Source of the DNA: Pseudomonas mangrovi
GTDB taxonomy: Bacteria > Pseudomonadota > Gammaproteobacteria > Pseudomonadales > Pseudomonadaceae
Assembly (NCBI RefSeq): GCF_003052585.1
Contig: NZ_QASN01000002.1
Location: 186,001-250,000 of the forward strand
DNA: 64,000 bases
Reading direction: 5' to 3'
Positions within the stretch are counted from its first letter, which is position 1. Each line of letters begins with the position of its first letter. The position numbers were made by a program, and so were the translations under genes. Below, piece by piece: positions 1 through 15,652 of this stretch. Under the pieces are notes generated by a model. That model was not told the origin of the DNA. It saw only the letters and a list, made by a program, of their open reading frames with translations, and did no database searches.

Positions 1-79
1 CGGCGTTGCCACCGCCTCCGCCGACGCCGATCACCTTGATGACTGCGCTTTGCGGGATGTTGTCTACGAGTTCAAACAT
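1..79 (-). CDS. ftsZ: FtsZ, cell division GTPase (5' end only)
   Basis: Only the first 26 codons lie in the window; the rest is beyond base 1. The translation starts MFELVDNIPQSAVIKVIGVG and runs into a glycine-rich stretch, the amino-terminal end of the tubulin-like GTP-binding fold of FtsZ, which polymerises into the Z ring at midcell. The ATG at 77-79 is preceded by a strong purine-rich Shine-Dalgarno (AGGAGAGGGG, about 82-92). It lies 64 bases downstream of ftsA, the normal order in this cluster. Identity is very secure despite the truncation. Confidence 0.95.
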   Translation of the reverse strand, partial: MFELVDNIPQSAVIKVIGVGGGGGNA

Positions 80-143
80 GGTCCCCTCTCCTTTATTTCT
101 CATTATCTAGTTGTAACGCCTACTGCAATAACGCCGTGAAACA

Positions 144-1391
144 TCAGAAATTGCCCTGGATCCAGCGTTTCAGCCGCTCCAGTACCGGTATCTGGTTTTC
201 TTCCTGGTGACTGCCTGCAAAGGATACGGACACGCCTTCGGTCTGCTTCTGCAGCCCGTACATGAGCAGTCCGACACCAGTCGAATAGATGGGGTTGCGC
301 ACCACATCCGCCAGTCCCTTGACCGTATGCGGTACGCCCAGGCGCACCGGCATGTGGAAGATTTCCTCCGCAAGTTCCACCGCGCCTTCCATCTTGGAGG
401 TGCCGCCGGTGAGAACGATGCCTGCGGGGATCAGATCCTCGTAGCCGCTGCGACGCAGCTCGGCCTGGATCAGCGTGAACAGCTCGTCGTAACGCGGCTC
501 GACGACTTCCGCCAGCGCCTGGCGGGAAAGCTCGCGCGGCGGACGATCACCGACGCTGGGGACCTTGATGGTTTCACCCGCACCGGCCAGCTTGGCCAGC
601 GCACAGGCGTAACGAATCTTGATCTCCTCGGCATATTGTGTGGGCGTGCGCAGGGCCATCGCAATGTCGTTGGTCACCTGATCACCGGCGATCGGGATAA
701 CCGCGGTGTGACGGATGGCGCCTTCGGTGAAGATCGCGATGTCGGTGGTGCCGCCACCGATGTCGACCATGCACACACCCAGCTCCTTCTCGTCATCGGT
801 GAGCACCGCATAGGCCGAGGCCAGTTGCTCGAGGATGATGTCGTCGACTTCCAGGCCGCAGCGGCGCACGCACTTCTCGATGTTCTGCGCCGCGTTCACC
901 GCGCAGGTCACCACGTGGACCTTGGCCTCCAGACGCACCCCGGACATGCCCAGCGGCTCGCGCACACCTTCCTGATTGTCGATCACGTAGTCCTGCGGCA
1001 GGGTGTGCAGCACACGCTGGTCGGCCGGAATCGCCACGGCCTGGGCGGCGTCCAGCACGCGTTCGAGGTCGGCCAGGCTGACTTCACGATCGCGAATGGC
1101 GACGATGCCATGAGAGTTCAGGCTGCGGATATGGTTGCCGGCCAGGCCGACGAAGGCCGAATGGATGTGACAGCCGGCCATCATCTGGGCTTCTTCCACG
1201 GCACGCTGGATCGACTGCACCGTGGACTCGATGTTCACCACCACGCCCTTCTTCAGGCCGCGCGAGGGATGGGTGCCGATACCGACGATTTCCAGACGGC
1301 CGTCCGCGGACAGCTCCCCCACCAGGGCCACGACCTTGGAGGTGCCGATGTCCAGACCGACGATCATCTTGCTGCTCTGCACGTTTGCCAT
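144..1391 (-). CDS. ftsA: FtsA, actin-like Z-ring membrane tether
   Basis: 415 residues, full length for FtsA. It polymerises on the inner membrane, binds the FtsZ C-terminal tail and recruits later division proteins. Seen: phosphate-1 loop GLDIGTSKV near residues 12-20, phosphate-2 type DIGGGTTDIAIF near 210, and a C-terminal amphipathic segment (ERLKRWIQGNF) that fits the conserved membrane-targeting helix. It follows ftsQ by 16 bases and precedes ftsZ, so it is co-transcribed with both. Confidence 0.98.
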   Translation of the reverse strand: MANVQSSKMIVGLDIGTSKVVALVGELSADGRLEIVGIGTHPSRGLKKGVVVNIESTVQSIQRAVEEAQMMAGCHIHSAFVGLAGNHIRSLNSHGIVAIRDREVSLADLERVLDAAQAVAIPADQRVLHTLPQDYVIDNQEGVREPLGMSGVRLEAKVHVVTCAVNAAQNIEKCVRRCGLEVDDIILEQLASAYAVLTDDEKELGVCMVDIGGGTTDIAIFTEGAIRHTAVIPIAGDQVTNDIAMALRTPTQYAEEIKIRYACALAKLAGAGETIKVPSVGDRPPRELSRQALAEVVEPRYDELFTLIQAELRRSGYEDLIPAGIVLTGGTSKMEGAVELAEEIFHMPVRLGVPHTVKGLADVVRNPIYSTGVGLLMYGLQKQTEGVSVSFAGSHQEENQIPVLERLKRWIQGNF

Positions 1392-1407
1392 GAGCCTTGC
1401 CTACTCC

Positions 1408-2286
1408 TCAATTCTGGCGCACGGCGTCATTCGCCGTGGCTGCCGCTGCGACCGGATCACGCCAGGCCACGGCAAGGCCGTTGGCATAGCGCAGATCGAT
1501 GCGCGCAATATTTGCAATCTGGTCCTTGAGCGACTTCTCGTAGACCGTGGTGAAGCGCCGGATCTTTTCCATCTGGTGATCGCGGCCGAGCAGCAGCTCC
1601 ACGCTGTTCCCTTCAGCGTCCGGCGCAGTGCGGACGAACCAGCTGCCACGCTCGCGCAGCTCCAGGCTGGCGATGGAAAAGCCCAGCGGACGCAGCATCT
1701 GGCTGAGCATTTGGTACTGCTGCATGACCTGCTGGCGCGAACGCGCAGGTCCGTAAAGCTTGGGCAGGTGCTGGTAATGCATCAGCTCGGTCGGAGCAAA
1801 CGCCAGGCCCTGATTGTTCAGCAGCGCCTCGTCGCCCCAGCGGGCGATGGGCAGTTGTTCGTCGAGGCGAATCAACACCTGATCCGGCCACACCCGGCGG
1901 ACTTCCGCGCGGGCGATCCAGGGCATGCTTTCCAGCTCGCGACGCATGCCGTCGAGATCGACATTGAAGAAGCTCGCCGCGACGAAGGGCTCGATCCGGC
2001 GCTGCACCGACTCGCGGCTGACATAGCTCAGATCGCCCCGCACGCCGATCTGCGAAATCGGCCGATCGACATGCGGCAACAGACGCTGACCCAGCTCGTA
2101 GCTGGCGAATCCCAGGCCGAGCAGCATCAGCGGCCAGAGCATGCGCTTGACCCCGGCCAGACTCGGCCGTGGCAGACGGACGCTGATCGGCTCGCGCGCA
2201 ACCATGCGGCTGGCGCCGCGCGGCGTCGGCTTGCGCGAGGTCGCGCGGCCGAGGCCCGGTTGCGGATGCCGAACGGCGATGCTCAT
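1408..2286 (-). CDS. ftsQ: FtsQ, divisome membrane protein
   Basis: 292 residues. A basic cytoplasmic N-terminus (1-48) precedes one membrane segment (about 49-66, [18 protein letters not shown]), then a periplasmic POTRA domain (about 75-145) and the beta domain. FtsQ links FtsA/FtsZ-stage proteins to FtsB-FtsL and FtsW-FtsI. The ATG lies one base after the ddlB stop, indicating translational coupling. Its position between ddlB and ftsA supports the call independently of sequence. Confidence 0.97.
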   Translation of the reverse strand: MSIAVRHPQPGLGRATSRKPTPRGASRMVAREPISVRLPRPSLAGVKRMLWPLMLLGLGFASYELGQRLLPHVDRPISQIGVRGDLSYVSRESVQRRIEPFVAASFFNVDLDGMRRELESMPWIARAEVRRVWPDQVLIRLDEQLPIARWGDEALLNNQGLAFAPTELMHYQHLPKLYGPARSRQQVMQQYQMLSQMLRPLGFSIASLELRERGSWFVRTAPDAEGNSVELLLGRDHQMEKIRRFTTVYEKSLKDQIANIARIDLRYANGLAVAWRDPVAAAATANDAVRQN

Positions 2287-2287
2287 C

Positions 2288-4666
<2,379 letters not shown>

Positions 4667-4674
<8 letters not shown>

Positions 4675-5737
4675 GGGCCACCTCCTGGCAGACATCGACC
4701 ACGCTGCGGGTGGCGTCGGGCTTGGCCAGACGGCGCGCAGTGGCCGCCATCGTCTTCAACTGATCGGGGTGCATCAGAACCTCTTGCAGACGCGCAGCCA
4801 GTGCGGCGGCGTCGGTGGTCGCTTGGGGCAGCAGGAAGGCGGCGCCCTCGCTGCTCAGATAGTGCGCATTGCGCGTCTGGTGATCGTCGATCGCATGCGG
4901 CAGCGGAATCAGCAGCGCAGGCAATCCGGCCGCGGCCAGCTCGCTGACGGTCAGCGCACCGGCGCGGCAGAGCACCAGATCGGCCCAGCCGTAGGCACGG
5001 GCCATGTCCTTGACGAAGGGCGACACGGTCGCCTCCAGACCCAGCTCCAGGTAACGCTGTTCGGTCACCTCGGCATGCTGCTTGCCAGCCTGGTGGAACA
5101 CCTGCGGGCGCAGCGCCTCTGGCAGCAGCGCCAAGGCCTGGGGCAGCAGCTTGTTGAGTGGCTCGGCGCCGAGGCTGCCGCCAAGCACCAGCAGGCGCGC
5201 CGGACGATTGATCAGCGCATCGCGCGGGGTTTCCAGGAACAGCTCGCCACGCACCGGATTGCCGGTGGTGCGGCGCTTGGCCGAGGCGCGGAAAGTATCC
5301 GGAAAGGCTTCGCAGATGCGCGCGGCGAAGGGCGCAAGACTGCGGTTGGCGGTACCGGCCACCGCATTCTGCTCGTGGATCACCAGCGGCACTCGGCACA
5401 GACGCGCGGCCAGCCCGCCGGGACCTGTGACGTAGCCGCCCATGCCGAGCACGCAGACCGGCTGCAGCCGGCGCACGATGCGGCGCGCCTGGAACAGCGC
5501 GCGCAGCAGCTGGAACGGCGCCTTGAGCAGACCAAGGACGCCCTTGCCACGCAGCCCGCTGACCTGGATCAGGTTCAGCGGCAGGGCCGCCTGGGGCACC
5601 AGCTCGTTCTCGATGCCACGCGGCGTACCCAGCCACTCGACGTCGTAGCCACGCGCCTTGAACTCCTCGGCGCAGGCCAGCGCAGGGAACACGTGACCGC
5701 CAGTGCCGCCGGCCATGATCAACACCTTACCGCGCAT
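4667..5737 (-). CDS. murG: MurG, lipid II synthase (GlcNAc transferase)
   Basis: 356 residues. Transfers GlcNAc from UDP-GlcNAc to lipid I on the cytoplasmic face of the inner membrane. Seen: the N-terminal glycine-rich loop [12 protein letters not shown] (about 10-21), [12 protein letters not shown] near 95-106, [13 protein letters not shown] in the middle, and the [10 protein letters not shown]-like donor site [18 protein letters not shown] fold family, usual length. Overlaps ftsW at its 5' end and murC at its 3' end. Confidence 0.98.
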
Positions 5738-6953
5738 GCTGCACCTCCGCGGCGGTGCCTTCCTCGGGGAAGTCCGCCTCCTCGAAAGTGGCTTCCTCGC
5801 TGCCCAGTTCGGCGCGCCGCTCCCACTCGATGCGCAGCAGCAAGGCCAGGCTGACGCAGCAGATCACCAGCGAGCTGCCACCGTAGCTGAGGAACGGCAG
5901 GGTCAGCCCCTTGGTGGGCAGCAGGCCGACGTTCACGCCGATGTTGATCAGGAACTGGCCGATCCACAGGAATGCCAGGCCGAAAGCCACGTAGGCGGAG
6001 AAGAACTGCCGCGCCTTCTCGGCCCACAGGCCGATGTAGAGCGCGCGAAGGCCGACGAACAGGAACAGCCCCAGGGTCGCCAGTGCGCCGACCATGCCCA
6101 GCTCTTCGGCCAGCACGGCAAAGACGAAGTCGGTGTGCGCTTCGGGCAGATAGAACTGTTTCTGGATGCTGTTGCCCAGGCCGACGCCCAGCCATTCGCC
6201 ACGGCCGAAGGCGATCAGCGCCTGGGTCAGCTGGTAGCCGGAACCGAACTGGTCGGCCCAGGGATCGGTAAAGGTGATCAGTCGCTGCAGGCGGTACTCC
6301 TGGGTCTGCACCAGCACCACCACCGCCGCGATGGCAGCAGCGGCGAGCATGCTGAAGCGCAGCAGGCCTACGCCGCCGAGGAACAGCATCGCCGCCGCGG
6401 CACCGAGCATCACCACGGTGGCGCCGAAGTCGGGCTCGGCCAACAGCAGGCCGGCCATCGGGATCAGCACGAAAATCGGCTTGAGGAAGCCCATCCAGCT
6501 TTCCCGCACCTCTTCCTGACGACGCACCAGGTAGCCGGCGAGGTAGATCACCACGAAGACCTTGGCGATCTCCGAAGGCTGCACGTTGAACATGCCGAAA
6601 CCGATCCAGCGGCTGGAGCCGTTGACCTCGCGGCCGATGCCGGGAATCAGCACCAGCACCAGGATGGCGAAGGCGACCAGCAGCAACAGGCCGCCCAGTC
6701 GCTGCCAGGTAGCCATGGGCACCAGCAGGGTCACCAGCGCGGCGCTGATACCGATCACCAGGTAAACCAGGTGCCGCAGCATGTGAAAGAGCGGGCTGCC
6801 GGACTGCGCAGCGGCCACTTCGGAGGAAGCCGAGGTGATCATCACCAGGCCCAGGCCGAGCAGCGCCAGGCAACCGGCCAACAGCGGGAAATCGAGGTCG
6901 ATGCCACGCTGGCTCACCAGCGGCGAGGGACTGAGCTTGAGGAAGGTCAGCAT
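5727..6953 (-). CDS. ftsW: FtsW, SEDS glycosyltransferase of the divisome
   Basis: 408 residues with about ten hydrophobic segments. FtsW polymerises lipid II at the septum together with the transpeptidase FtsI. Seen: family landmarks such as the RWIGFGMFNVQPSEIAK block, AEPDFGATVVML, and the C-terminal LPTKGLTLPFLSYGGSS motif that identifies SEDS proteins. FtsW rather than RodA is favoured by location between murD and murG. The ATG overlaps the murD stop. Confidence 0.97.
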   Translation of the reverse strand: MLTFLKLSPSPLVSQRGIDLDFPLLAGCLALLGLGLVMITSASSEVAAAQSGSPLFHMLRHLVYLVIGISAALVTLLVPMATWQRLGGLLLLVAFAILVLVLIPGIGREVNGSSRWIGFGMFNVQPSEIAKVFVVIYLAGYLVRRQEEVRESWMGFLKPIFVLIPMAGLLLAEPDFGATVVMLGAAAAMLFLGGVGLLRFSMLAAAAIAAVVVLVQTQEYRLQRLITFTDPWADQFGSGYQLTQALIAFGRGEWLGVGLGNSIQKQFYLPEAHTDFVFAVLAEELGMVGALATLGLFLFVGLRALYIGLWAEKARQFFSAYVAFGLAFLWIGQFLINIGVNVGLLPTKGLTLPFLSYGGSSLVICCVSLALLLRIEWERRAELGSEEATFEEADFPEEGTAAEVQHAR

Positions 6954-8299
6954 CAGCTCAGACCCTCCGCAGCCCGGGCGAAGAGACGACCGCGCTCTTC
7001 GAAGTTCCTGAACATGTCGAGGCTGGCGCAGGCCGGCGACAGCAGCACCGCATCACCCGGCTGCGACAGCTCGGCAGCGCAGGCCACGGCCTCCTCGATG
7101 CTGGCGACCCGTACCTGCGGCACGCCATCGGCCAGCACCGCGGCTATCGCATCGGCGTCGCGACCGAGCAGCACGACCGCGCGACAGAAGCGCAGGATGG
7201 GCGCACGCAGGGGAGCGAAATCCGCGCCCTTGCCGTCCCCACCGGCGATCAGCACCAGCTTGCCGGCGATGTCCGCGCCCAGCCCGTCGATAGCCGCCAG
7301 CGCCGCGCCGACATTGGTTGCCTTGGAGTCGTCGTAGTAGCCGACACCCCTGAGCTCGCGCACCCACTGACAACGATGGGCCAGGCCGGTGAAGCGACGC
7401 AGAACCGCAAGCATCGCCTCCAGCGGCAGATCCAGCGCCTGCCCAAGGGCCAGCGCGGCCAAGGCGTTGGACTGGTTGTGGGCACCACGGATCTTCAGCT
7501 CGCGCACGTTCAGCAGCTTGTCGAAGGCCAGCCCCAGATACTTCTCGCCGTCTTCCTCGATCAGGCCGAAGCGGCGGAAGTCCGGCCGGCCCAGACCGAA
7601 GGTCCAGCACGGCACCTGATCGGCGATCATCGGCCGCGACAGCGGGTCGTCACGGTTGACCACCACCTGACGCGCGCCGCGGAAGATCCGGTGCTTGGCC
7701 AGGTGGTAGGCCGGCATGCCGCTGTAGCGATCCATGTGGTCTTCGCTGAGGTTCAGACAGACCGCCACTTCCGCGCCCAGGCGCTCGGTGGTTTCCAGCT
7801 GGAAGCTGGACAGCTCCAGTACGTATAGCTCGACATCATCGGCGAGCAGCTCGAGCGCCGGCGTGCCCAGGTTGCCGCCGACGGCGACATTGCGCCCGGC
7901 TTCGGCAGCCATTTCGCCGAGCAGGGTGGTCACCGTGCTCTTGGCGTTGGAGCCGGTGATCGCAACGATGGGGGCACGGGCATGGCGGACGAACAGATCG
8001 ATGTCGCCGGACAGCTTGACGCCGCGGGCGGCCGCTTCCTGCAAGGCCGGCGTCGCCACGGCCAGACCGGGGCTCACGTAGAGCTCACTGGCGCGGCAGA
8101 GAAAGTCGACATCCAGATCGCCACAGCGCACCTCCACCTCGGGGTGGTCGCGACGCAGGCTTTCCAGCTCCGGCGGGTTCGCACGGGTATCGACCACGGC
8201 GAAGCGCACGCCCTGGCGCGCAAGAAAGCGCACCACGGACATGCCGCTCTTGCCGAGGCCGACAACGATGCGGAACTGGTCGGAAGCGATCAGGGACAC
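6953..8299 (-). CDS. murD: UDP-N-acetylmuramoyl-L-alanine--D-glutamate ligase
   Basis: 448 residues. Adds D-glutamate to the growing stem peptide. Seen: N-terminal GLGKSGMSVVRFL nucleotide-fold motif, Mur ligase ATP loop TGSNAKST (115-122; the SNAKST spelling is usual in Pseudomonas as I recall), NLSEDHMDRY and the C-terminal YYDDSKATN and LLSPACASLDMF blocks. Located between mraY and ftsW with only six bases to mraY. Confidence 0.98.
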   Translation of the reverse strand: MSLIASDQFRIVVGLGKSGMSVVRFLARQGVRFAVVDTRANPPELESLRRDHPEVEVRCGDLDVDFLCRASELYVSPGLAVATPALQEAAARGVKLSGDIDLFVRHARAPIVAITGSNAKSTVTTLLGEMAAEAGRNVAVGGNLGTPALELLADDVELYVLELSSFQLETTERLGAEVAVCLNLSEDHMDRYSGMPAYHLAKHRIFRGARQVVVNRDDPLSRPMIADQVPCWTFGLGRPDFRRFGLIEEDGEKYLGLAFDKLLNVRELKIRGAHNQSNALAALALGQALDLPLEAMLAVLRRFTGLAHRCQWVRELRGVGYYDDSKATNVGAALAAIDGLGADIAGKLVLIAGGDGKGADFAPLRAPILRFCRAVVLLGRDADAIAAVLADGVPQVRVASIEEAVACAAELSQPGDAVLLSPACASLDMFRNFEERGRLFARAAEGLS

Positions 8300-8305
8300 G
8301 TCTGC

Positions 8306-9388
8306 TTACCTCAGCTTCAGGGTGGCGAGGCCGATCAGCACCAGAATCACCGTGATGATCCAGAAGCGCACGATCACCCGGGGCTCGGGCCAGCCTTTGA
8401 GTTCGAAGTGGTGATGGATCGGCGCCATGCGGAACACGCGCTTGCCGGTCAGCTTGAAGCTGGCGACCTGGATGATCACCGAGAGGGTCTCCATGACGAA
8501 GACGCCGCCCATGATGAACAGCACGACTTCCTGGCGCACGATCACCGCAATGGTGCCCAGCGCGGCCCCCAGCGCCAGCGCGCCGACGTCGCCCATGAAG
8601 ACCTGCGCCGGGTAGGTGTTGAACCACAGGAAACCCAGCCCGGCGCCGACGATGGCGGCGCAGAACACGATCAGCTCACCCGAGCCGGGTACGAATGGAA
8701 TCAGCAGGTAGCTGGCGAAGTTGGCGTTGCCGGACAGGTAGCAGAAGATCCCCAGCGCACCGCCGACCAGCACGGTGGGCATGATCGCCAGACCGTCGAG
8801 GCCATCGGTGAGGTTGACCGCATTGCTCGAGCCGACGATGACGAAGTAGGTCAGCACGATGAAACCCAGGCCCAGCGGGATGCTGACATCCTTGAGCAGC
8901 GGCAGGATCAGGGTGGTCTCGACCGGGTTTTCCGCAGTCATATAAAGGAAGACCGCCGCGCCTATGCCGAACACCGACTGCCAGAAATACTTCCAGCGGC
9001 TCGGCAGGCCACGCGAGTTCTTTTCGATCACCTTGCGATAGTCATCGACCCAGCCGATGGCGCCGAACGCCAGGGTCACCGCCAGCACTACCCAGACGTA
9101 CCGATTGGAGAGGTCGGCCCAGAGCAGCGTGCTGATGGCGATGGCGGTGAGGATCAGCGCGCCGCCCATGGTCGGCGTGCCCTTCTTCGACAGGTGCGAC
9201 TGCGGGCCGTCGTTGCGCACGGCCTGGCCGATCTGACGGATCTGCAGGGTGCGGATCATCCACGGCCCCAGCCACAGCGACAGCGACAGCGCGGTGAGCA
9301 CGCCGAGAATGCCGCGCAGGGTCAGGTACTGGAAGACCGCGAAGCCCTTGTGGAACTGTTGCAGATACTCGGCGAGCAGCAGCAGCAT
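8306..9388 (-). CDS. mraY: MraY, phospho-MurNAc-pentapeptide translocase
   Basis: 360 residues, exactly the usual size, with about ten membrane helices. Transfers phospho-MurNAc-pentapeptide to undecaprenyl phosphate to make lipid I. Seen: [13 protein letters not shown] substrate loop, [16 protein letters not shown] with the catalytic aspartate pair, [13 protein letters not shown], and [15 protein letters not shown]. The start at 9386-9388 ([12 protein letters not shown]) is the conserved one; a slightly longer in-frame version exists but would extend into murF. Confidence 0.98.
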   Translation of the reverse strand: MLLLLAEYLQQFHKGFAVFQYLTLRGILGVLTALSLSLWLGPWMIRTLQIRQIGQAVRNDGPQSHLSKKGTPTMGGALILTAIAISTLLWADLSNRYVWVVLAVTLAFGAIGWVDDYRKVIEKNSRGLPSRWKYFWQSVFGIGAAVFLYMTAENPVETTLILPLLKDVSIPLGLGFIVLTYFVIVGSSNAVNLTDGLDGLAIMPTVLVGGALGIFCYLSGNANFASYLLIPFVPGSGELIVFCAAIVGAGLGFLWFNTYPAQVFMGDVGALALGAALGTIAVIVRQEVVLFIMGGVFVMETLSVIIQVASFKLTGKRVFRMAPIHHHFELKGWPEPRVIVRFWIITVILVLIGLATLKLR

Positions 9389-9389
9389 G

Positions 9390-10757
9390 TCAGTGAACCT
9401 CCCCAATTGCGCAGAATGCCGCGGCGACCTTGTCCATCGCCGCGCTGCGCGAGCCTTTGATTAGTATCGTTATGTCACCCGTCTCGGCGCACAGCGCCTC
9501 GAGCAGGCTGGCTTGATCGGAAAAATGCCGGGCGCCGGCGCCGAAGGCCCGCACCGCGTGCTGCATCAGCGGGCCGACGGCATAGAGCGCGTCGACCTTG
9601 TCGCGGGCGTAGGCGCCTACTTCGCGGTGGCCTTCTTCGGCCCATTCGCCCAGCTCGCCCATGTCGCCCAGTACCAGCAGACGACGACCGGAAAAGCCGG
9701 CGAGGATGTCCACCGCGGCCTTCATCGACACCGGATTGGCGTTATAGCTGTCATCGATCACGCGCACGCCGTTGGGCGCCAGCTGGGCCACGCAGCGCCC
9801 CTTGATCGGCTGCAGCTGCTGCAGGCCGGCGACGATGGCTGCGCAATCGACACCCAGTGCGTGCGCAGCGGCCGCAGCGGCCAGCGCGTTGGCAACGTTG
9901 TGCTCGCCGAGCAGGTTGAGCTGGATGTGCGCGTCGCCCGCCACGCCCTGCAGGTCGAAACCGTCACAGCCGCGGGCGTCACGCTGGATATTGCTCGCAC
10001 GCACATCGGCTTCAGCGCTGCGTAGCGCGAAGCTCAGCACCCGGCGGCCGGCAGCACGCGCGCGCCAGGTGTCGAATGCAGCGTCGTCACGATTCAATAT
10101 CGCTATACCGTGCTCCGGAAGTCCAATAAGAATCTCGCCCTTGGCCTCGACGATCTTCTCCGGACCACCGAATTCGCCGACATGGGCATTGCCGGCATTG
10201 GTGATGATCGCCACCTGCGGCCGGGTCAGGCCGACGGTGTAGGCGATCTCGCCGACATGGTTGGCACCCAGTTCGATCACCGCGCCCACGTGCTGCGGTG
10301 CGAGTTCGAGCAGGGTCAGCGGCGCGCCGAGATCGTTGTTCAGATTGCCACGGGTCGCCAGCACCGGACCTTCGAGGCCCTTCGCGAGAATCGCCGCGAG
10401 CATTTCCTTGACCGTGGTCTTGCCGCTGGAACCGGTGACCGCGGCCAGCGGTTTGGCGAAGGCAGCGCGATTCAGCGCGCCTAGCTGGCCGAGCGCCAGG
10501 CGGGTATCGGCCACCAGCAGCTGCGGCAGCGGCGCGTCAGGCACCTCGCGCTGTACCAGTGCGGCCACCGCACCCTTGGCCGCGACCTCGGCAAGATAGC
10601 CGTGACCGTCGAAGCGCGGGCCGACCAGGGCGATGAACAGCTGACCAGCAGCGATTGCCCGGCTGTCGGTGGAGACGGCGGCAAAGCCTGCATCAGCCCC
10701 GATCAGACGCCCGCCCAGGCGCGGCGCCAGTGCGGACAGGGACATGGCTTCAAGCAT
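9390..10757 (-). CDS. murF: UDP-MurNAc-tripeptide--D-alanyl-D-alanine ligase
   Basis: 455 residues. Adds the D-Ala-D-Ala made by DdlB to UDP-MurNAc-tripeptide. Seen: P-loop [10 protein letters not shown] (108-117), [14 protein letters not shown], and the C-terminal [15 protein letters not shown] block. I take the ATG at 10755-10757 ([12 protein letters not shown]), which overlaps the murE stop by eight bases; longer in-frame readings run inside murE in a different frame and are not credible. Confidence 0.97.
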   Translation of the reverse strand: MLEAMSLSALAPRLGGRLIGADAGFAAVSTDSRAIAAGQLFIALVGPRFDGHGYLAEVAAKGAVAALVQREVPDAPLPQLLVADTRLALGQLGALNRAAFAKPLAAVTGSSGKTTVKEMLAAILAKGLEGPVLATRGNLNNDLGAPLTLLELAPQHVGAVIELGANHVGEIAYTVGLTRPQVAIITNAGNAHVGEFGGPEKIVEAKGEILIGLPEHGIAILNRDDAAFDTWRARAAGRRVLSFALRSAEADVRASNIQRDARGCDGFDLQGVAGDAHIQLNLLGEHNVANALAAAAAAHALGVDCAAIVAGLQQLQPIKGRCVAQLAPNGVRVIDDSYNANPVSMKAAVDILAGFSGRRLLVLGDMGELGEWAEEGHREVGAYARDKVDALYAVGPLMQHAVRAFGAGARHFSDQASLLEALCAETGDITILIKGSRSAAMDKVAAAFCAIGEVH

Positions 10758-12212
10758 GCGCCACCTCCCACGCCTTGAGCGCCGACTCGGCCTCGTGCAG
10801 ATCGGAGAATGGCAGTCGCTCGCCGCAGATTTCCTGGTAGTCCTCGTGACCCTTGCCGGCCAGCAGGATGACGTCATCGGCCGACGCCTGCGCCACCAGT
10901 GCAGCGATGGCCTCACCGCGGCCAGCCATGCACAGCGCCTGCTGCGGCGCCTTGAGGCCAGCCAGGATCGCCTCGCGAATGCTCGCGGGGTTTTCCCCGC
11001 GCGGGTTGTCATCGGTGATCAGCAACTGGTCAGCCAGGCGCTCGGCGACCTCGCCCATCAGCGGTCGCTTGCCGGCGTCACGCTCTCCGCCGCAGCCGAA
11101 CAGGCACAGCAGACGACCCTGTACGTGCGGACGCAGTGCCGCCAGGGCTTGCTCCAGCGCATCCGGGGTATGTGCGTAATCGACCACCACCAGCGGCAGC
11201 CCGCCGCCGCCGAGACGCTGCATGCGGCCAGCCGGCGCACGCAGCTCCGGAACCACCTTGAGGATTTCGTCCAGCGGATAATCCATGCCGAGCAGCGCAC
11301 CGACCACCGCCAGCAGGTTGCTCAGATTGAAGCGGCCGAGCAGGCTGCTGCGCAGGCTGGCTTCGCCGCCCGGGGTGACCAGGCGCGCACGCACGCCCTG
11401 ATCGTCAAACTGCACTTCGCGGCAATGCAGCCAGGCAGAGCGGTCGTCCAGGCTGTAGCCGATCAGTCGCGCCTCGCTCGGCAGCGCCGCCAGCTCGCGA
11501 CCAAAGGCATCGTCGAGGTTGATCACCCGGCAGCGCAGGCCGGGATGGCTGAACAGGCGCGCCTTGGCCGAGCCATAGGCCTGCATGTTGCCGTGGTAGT
11601 CGAGGTGGTCACGCGACAGGTTGGTGAACACCGCCACGTCGAAATCCAGTGCGGCGACGCGCCCCTGATCCAGGCCGTGCGACGACACCTCCATTGCCAC
11701 CGCCTGCGCGCCCTCCTTCTTCAGCAGAGCCAGCGTGGCCTGCACGCCGACCGGGTCCGGCGTGGTGTGCATGCCCATCGCCAGATTGCCGTGGAAGCCG
11801 GTTCCGAGCGTGCCGATCAGACCGCATGGCTTGCCGAGACGATCCAGCGCCTGGGCCAGCAGCTGGGTCACGCTGGTCTTGCCGTTGGTGCCGGTGACGC
11901 CAACCAGGTGCACACCACGACTGGGCTCGCCGTAGAAGCGCCCGGCGATCGCCGACAGCTGCGCGGCCAGACCCTTCAGCGGCACCAGTTCGGTACCCTG
12001 CACCACGGGAACGGCTGCGCCGTCCGCCTCGTAGGCAACGGCGGCGGCGCCACGGGCGATGGCGTCGGCGATATGCGCGCGACCGTCCTGGGCCCGACCC
12101 GGTACGGCAAGAAACAGATCACCGGGACGAACCTTGCGGCTGTCCAGGGTGAGTTCGCGCACCAGCACCGAGCTGGCAGCCTGCGGCAGCAGTTGGTTGA
12201 GCGGCATGGGCA

Positions 12213-12213
<1 letters not shown>
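10750..12213 (-). CDS. murE: UDP-MurNAc-tripeptide synthetase, meso-DAP adding
   Basis: 487 residues. Adds the third stem residue. The P-loop TGTNGKTSV lies at about 107-115 and the substrate-selecting DNPRGENP at about 402-409; the DNPR tetrad is the signature of enzymes that use meso-diaminopimelate, as expected for a Gram-negative cell. Two possible starts, ATG at 12213 or two codons later, cannot be told apart. The stop region overlaps the start of murF. Confidence 0.98.
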
Positions 12214-14220
<2,007 letters not shown>

Positions 14221-14224
<4 letters not shown>

Positions 14225-15168
14225 CGCAGCTTCTCCGCGATACGCATGACCGCGCTGCGCGAGCGCGGATTGGCCTTGAGCTCCATCTCGGAGGCGTACT
14301 GCGGCTTGCCGATCAGCTTCAGGCGCGGCTCGAAAGCCTTGGGAATGATCGGCAGATCGCGCGGCAGCTTGTCCATCTCGCCCTTGGCGTGACGGCGCAT
14401 GAACTGCTTGACGATGCGATCTTCCAGCGAGTGGAAGCTGATCACGACCAGGCGCCCACCGACTTCCAGCGCCTCAAGGGCGGCATCCAGGCCGCGCTCG
14501 AGATCGCCCAGCTCGTTGTTGATATGAATTCTCAGCCCCTGGAAGGCGCGGGTGGCCGGATTCTTGCCCTTCTCCCAGGCCGGGTTGGCCTCGGTCAGCA
14601 CGGCCGCCAGGTCGGCGGTGCGTTCGAAAGGCTTGACGGCGCGACGCTGTACCACGGCATTGGCCATGCGCTTGGCAAAGCGTTCTTCGCCATATTCCTT
14701 GAATACCCGGGCGATTTCCTCGGCGCTGGCGCTGGCGATCCACTGCGCCGCACTGACGCCACGGGAGGGGTCCATGCGCATGTCCAGCGGACCGTCGTTG
14801 AGGAAGCTGAAACCACGCTCGGCGTCATCAAGTTGCGGCGAGGACACGCCCAAATCGAGCAGGATGCCCGCCACCTGGCCAACTAGGCCGCGGACCGCCA
14901 GCTCGTCATGAAGTTCCGCAAAGCTGCGCTGCACAACGACAAAGCGGCCGTCTTCGGCCGCCAGCTCGTTCCCCGTGGCAATCGCCAGGGGATCTTTGTC
15001 GAACCCCAGCAGCCTGCCTCCTGAGCCGAGTCGCGAGAGGATCAGCCGGCTATGCCCACCCCTGCCGAAGGTGCCGTCCAGGTAGCAGCCATCGGCGCGC
15101 ACAGCCAGCCCCTCGACGGCTTCGTCGAGCAGGACGGTGACATGACGGAACGGGCTGGACTGGCTCAA
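14221..15168 (-). CDS. rsmH: RsmH, 16S rRNA m4C1402 methyltransferase
   Basis: 315 residues with the TTG start at 15166-15168. Methylates N4 of C1402 in 16S rRNA using SAM. Seen: [10 protein letters not shown] near the start, [18 protein letters not shown]-binding loop, [22 protein letters not shown], and the C-terminal [13 protein letters not shown]. No ATG is available at the right place; the TTG shares two bases with the mraZ TGA (TTGA) and gives [12 protein letters not shown], the expected N-terminus. Extensions further upstream lie inside mraZ. Confidence 0.95.
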
Positions 15169-15620
15169 AGGATGAGGTCTTGCAGTTGGTCCGGCAGCGC
15201 GCCGGGTTGTTTGATGGCCGCCAGATCCGCATCCGCAAGCGCGTTCCAGGCGTCTTCGTCCCACAGTTGAAACTTGTTCAGCTGGCCGACCAGCATCGCC
15301 CGTTTGTCGAGCCCGGCGTATTCACGCAGACGCGGCGGCACCAGAAAACGGCCGCTGCCATCGAGCTCCAGATCCACCGCGTTGCCGATCAGCAGGCGCT
15401 GCAGGCGACGGTTCTCTTCACGCAACGACGGCAGCTCGCGCAGTTTCGCTTCGATCAGCTCCCACTCGGGCAGCGGGTAGACGCACAGGCAGGGATCAAC
15501 TGCGTCGATGGTGATGATGAGCTGGCCAGCCGAACGCGAAACGAGCTCATCCCGATACCGACTAGGCATCGCGAGCCGCCCCTTGGCGTCCAGTGATATG
15601 GCGTTAGCTCCGCGAAACAA
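15165..15620 (-). CDS. mraZ: MraZ, transcriptional regulator of the dcw cluster
   Basis: 151 residues, usual size. Two SpoVT/AbrB-like swapped-hairpin repeats: an N-terminal one starting [19 protein letters not shown] and a second around [21 protein letters not shown]. MraZ forms a ring-like oligomer that binds TGGGN repeats in its own promoter and represses the cluster; those repeats are present 33-67 bases upstream of the ATG. First gene of the division operon. Confidence 0.98.
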   Translation of the reverse strand: MFRGANAISLDAKGRLAMPSRYRDELVSRSAGQLIITIDAVDPCLCVYPLPEWELIEAKLRELPSLREENRRLQRLLIGNAVDLELDGSGRFLVPPRLREYAGLDKRAMLVGQLNKFQLWDEDAWNALADADLAAIKQPGALPDQLQDLIL

Positions 15621-15652
15621 GGCTTTGTTTCCCCACCGAATTAGTTATTTGA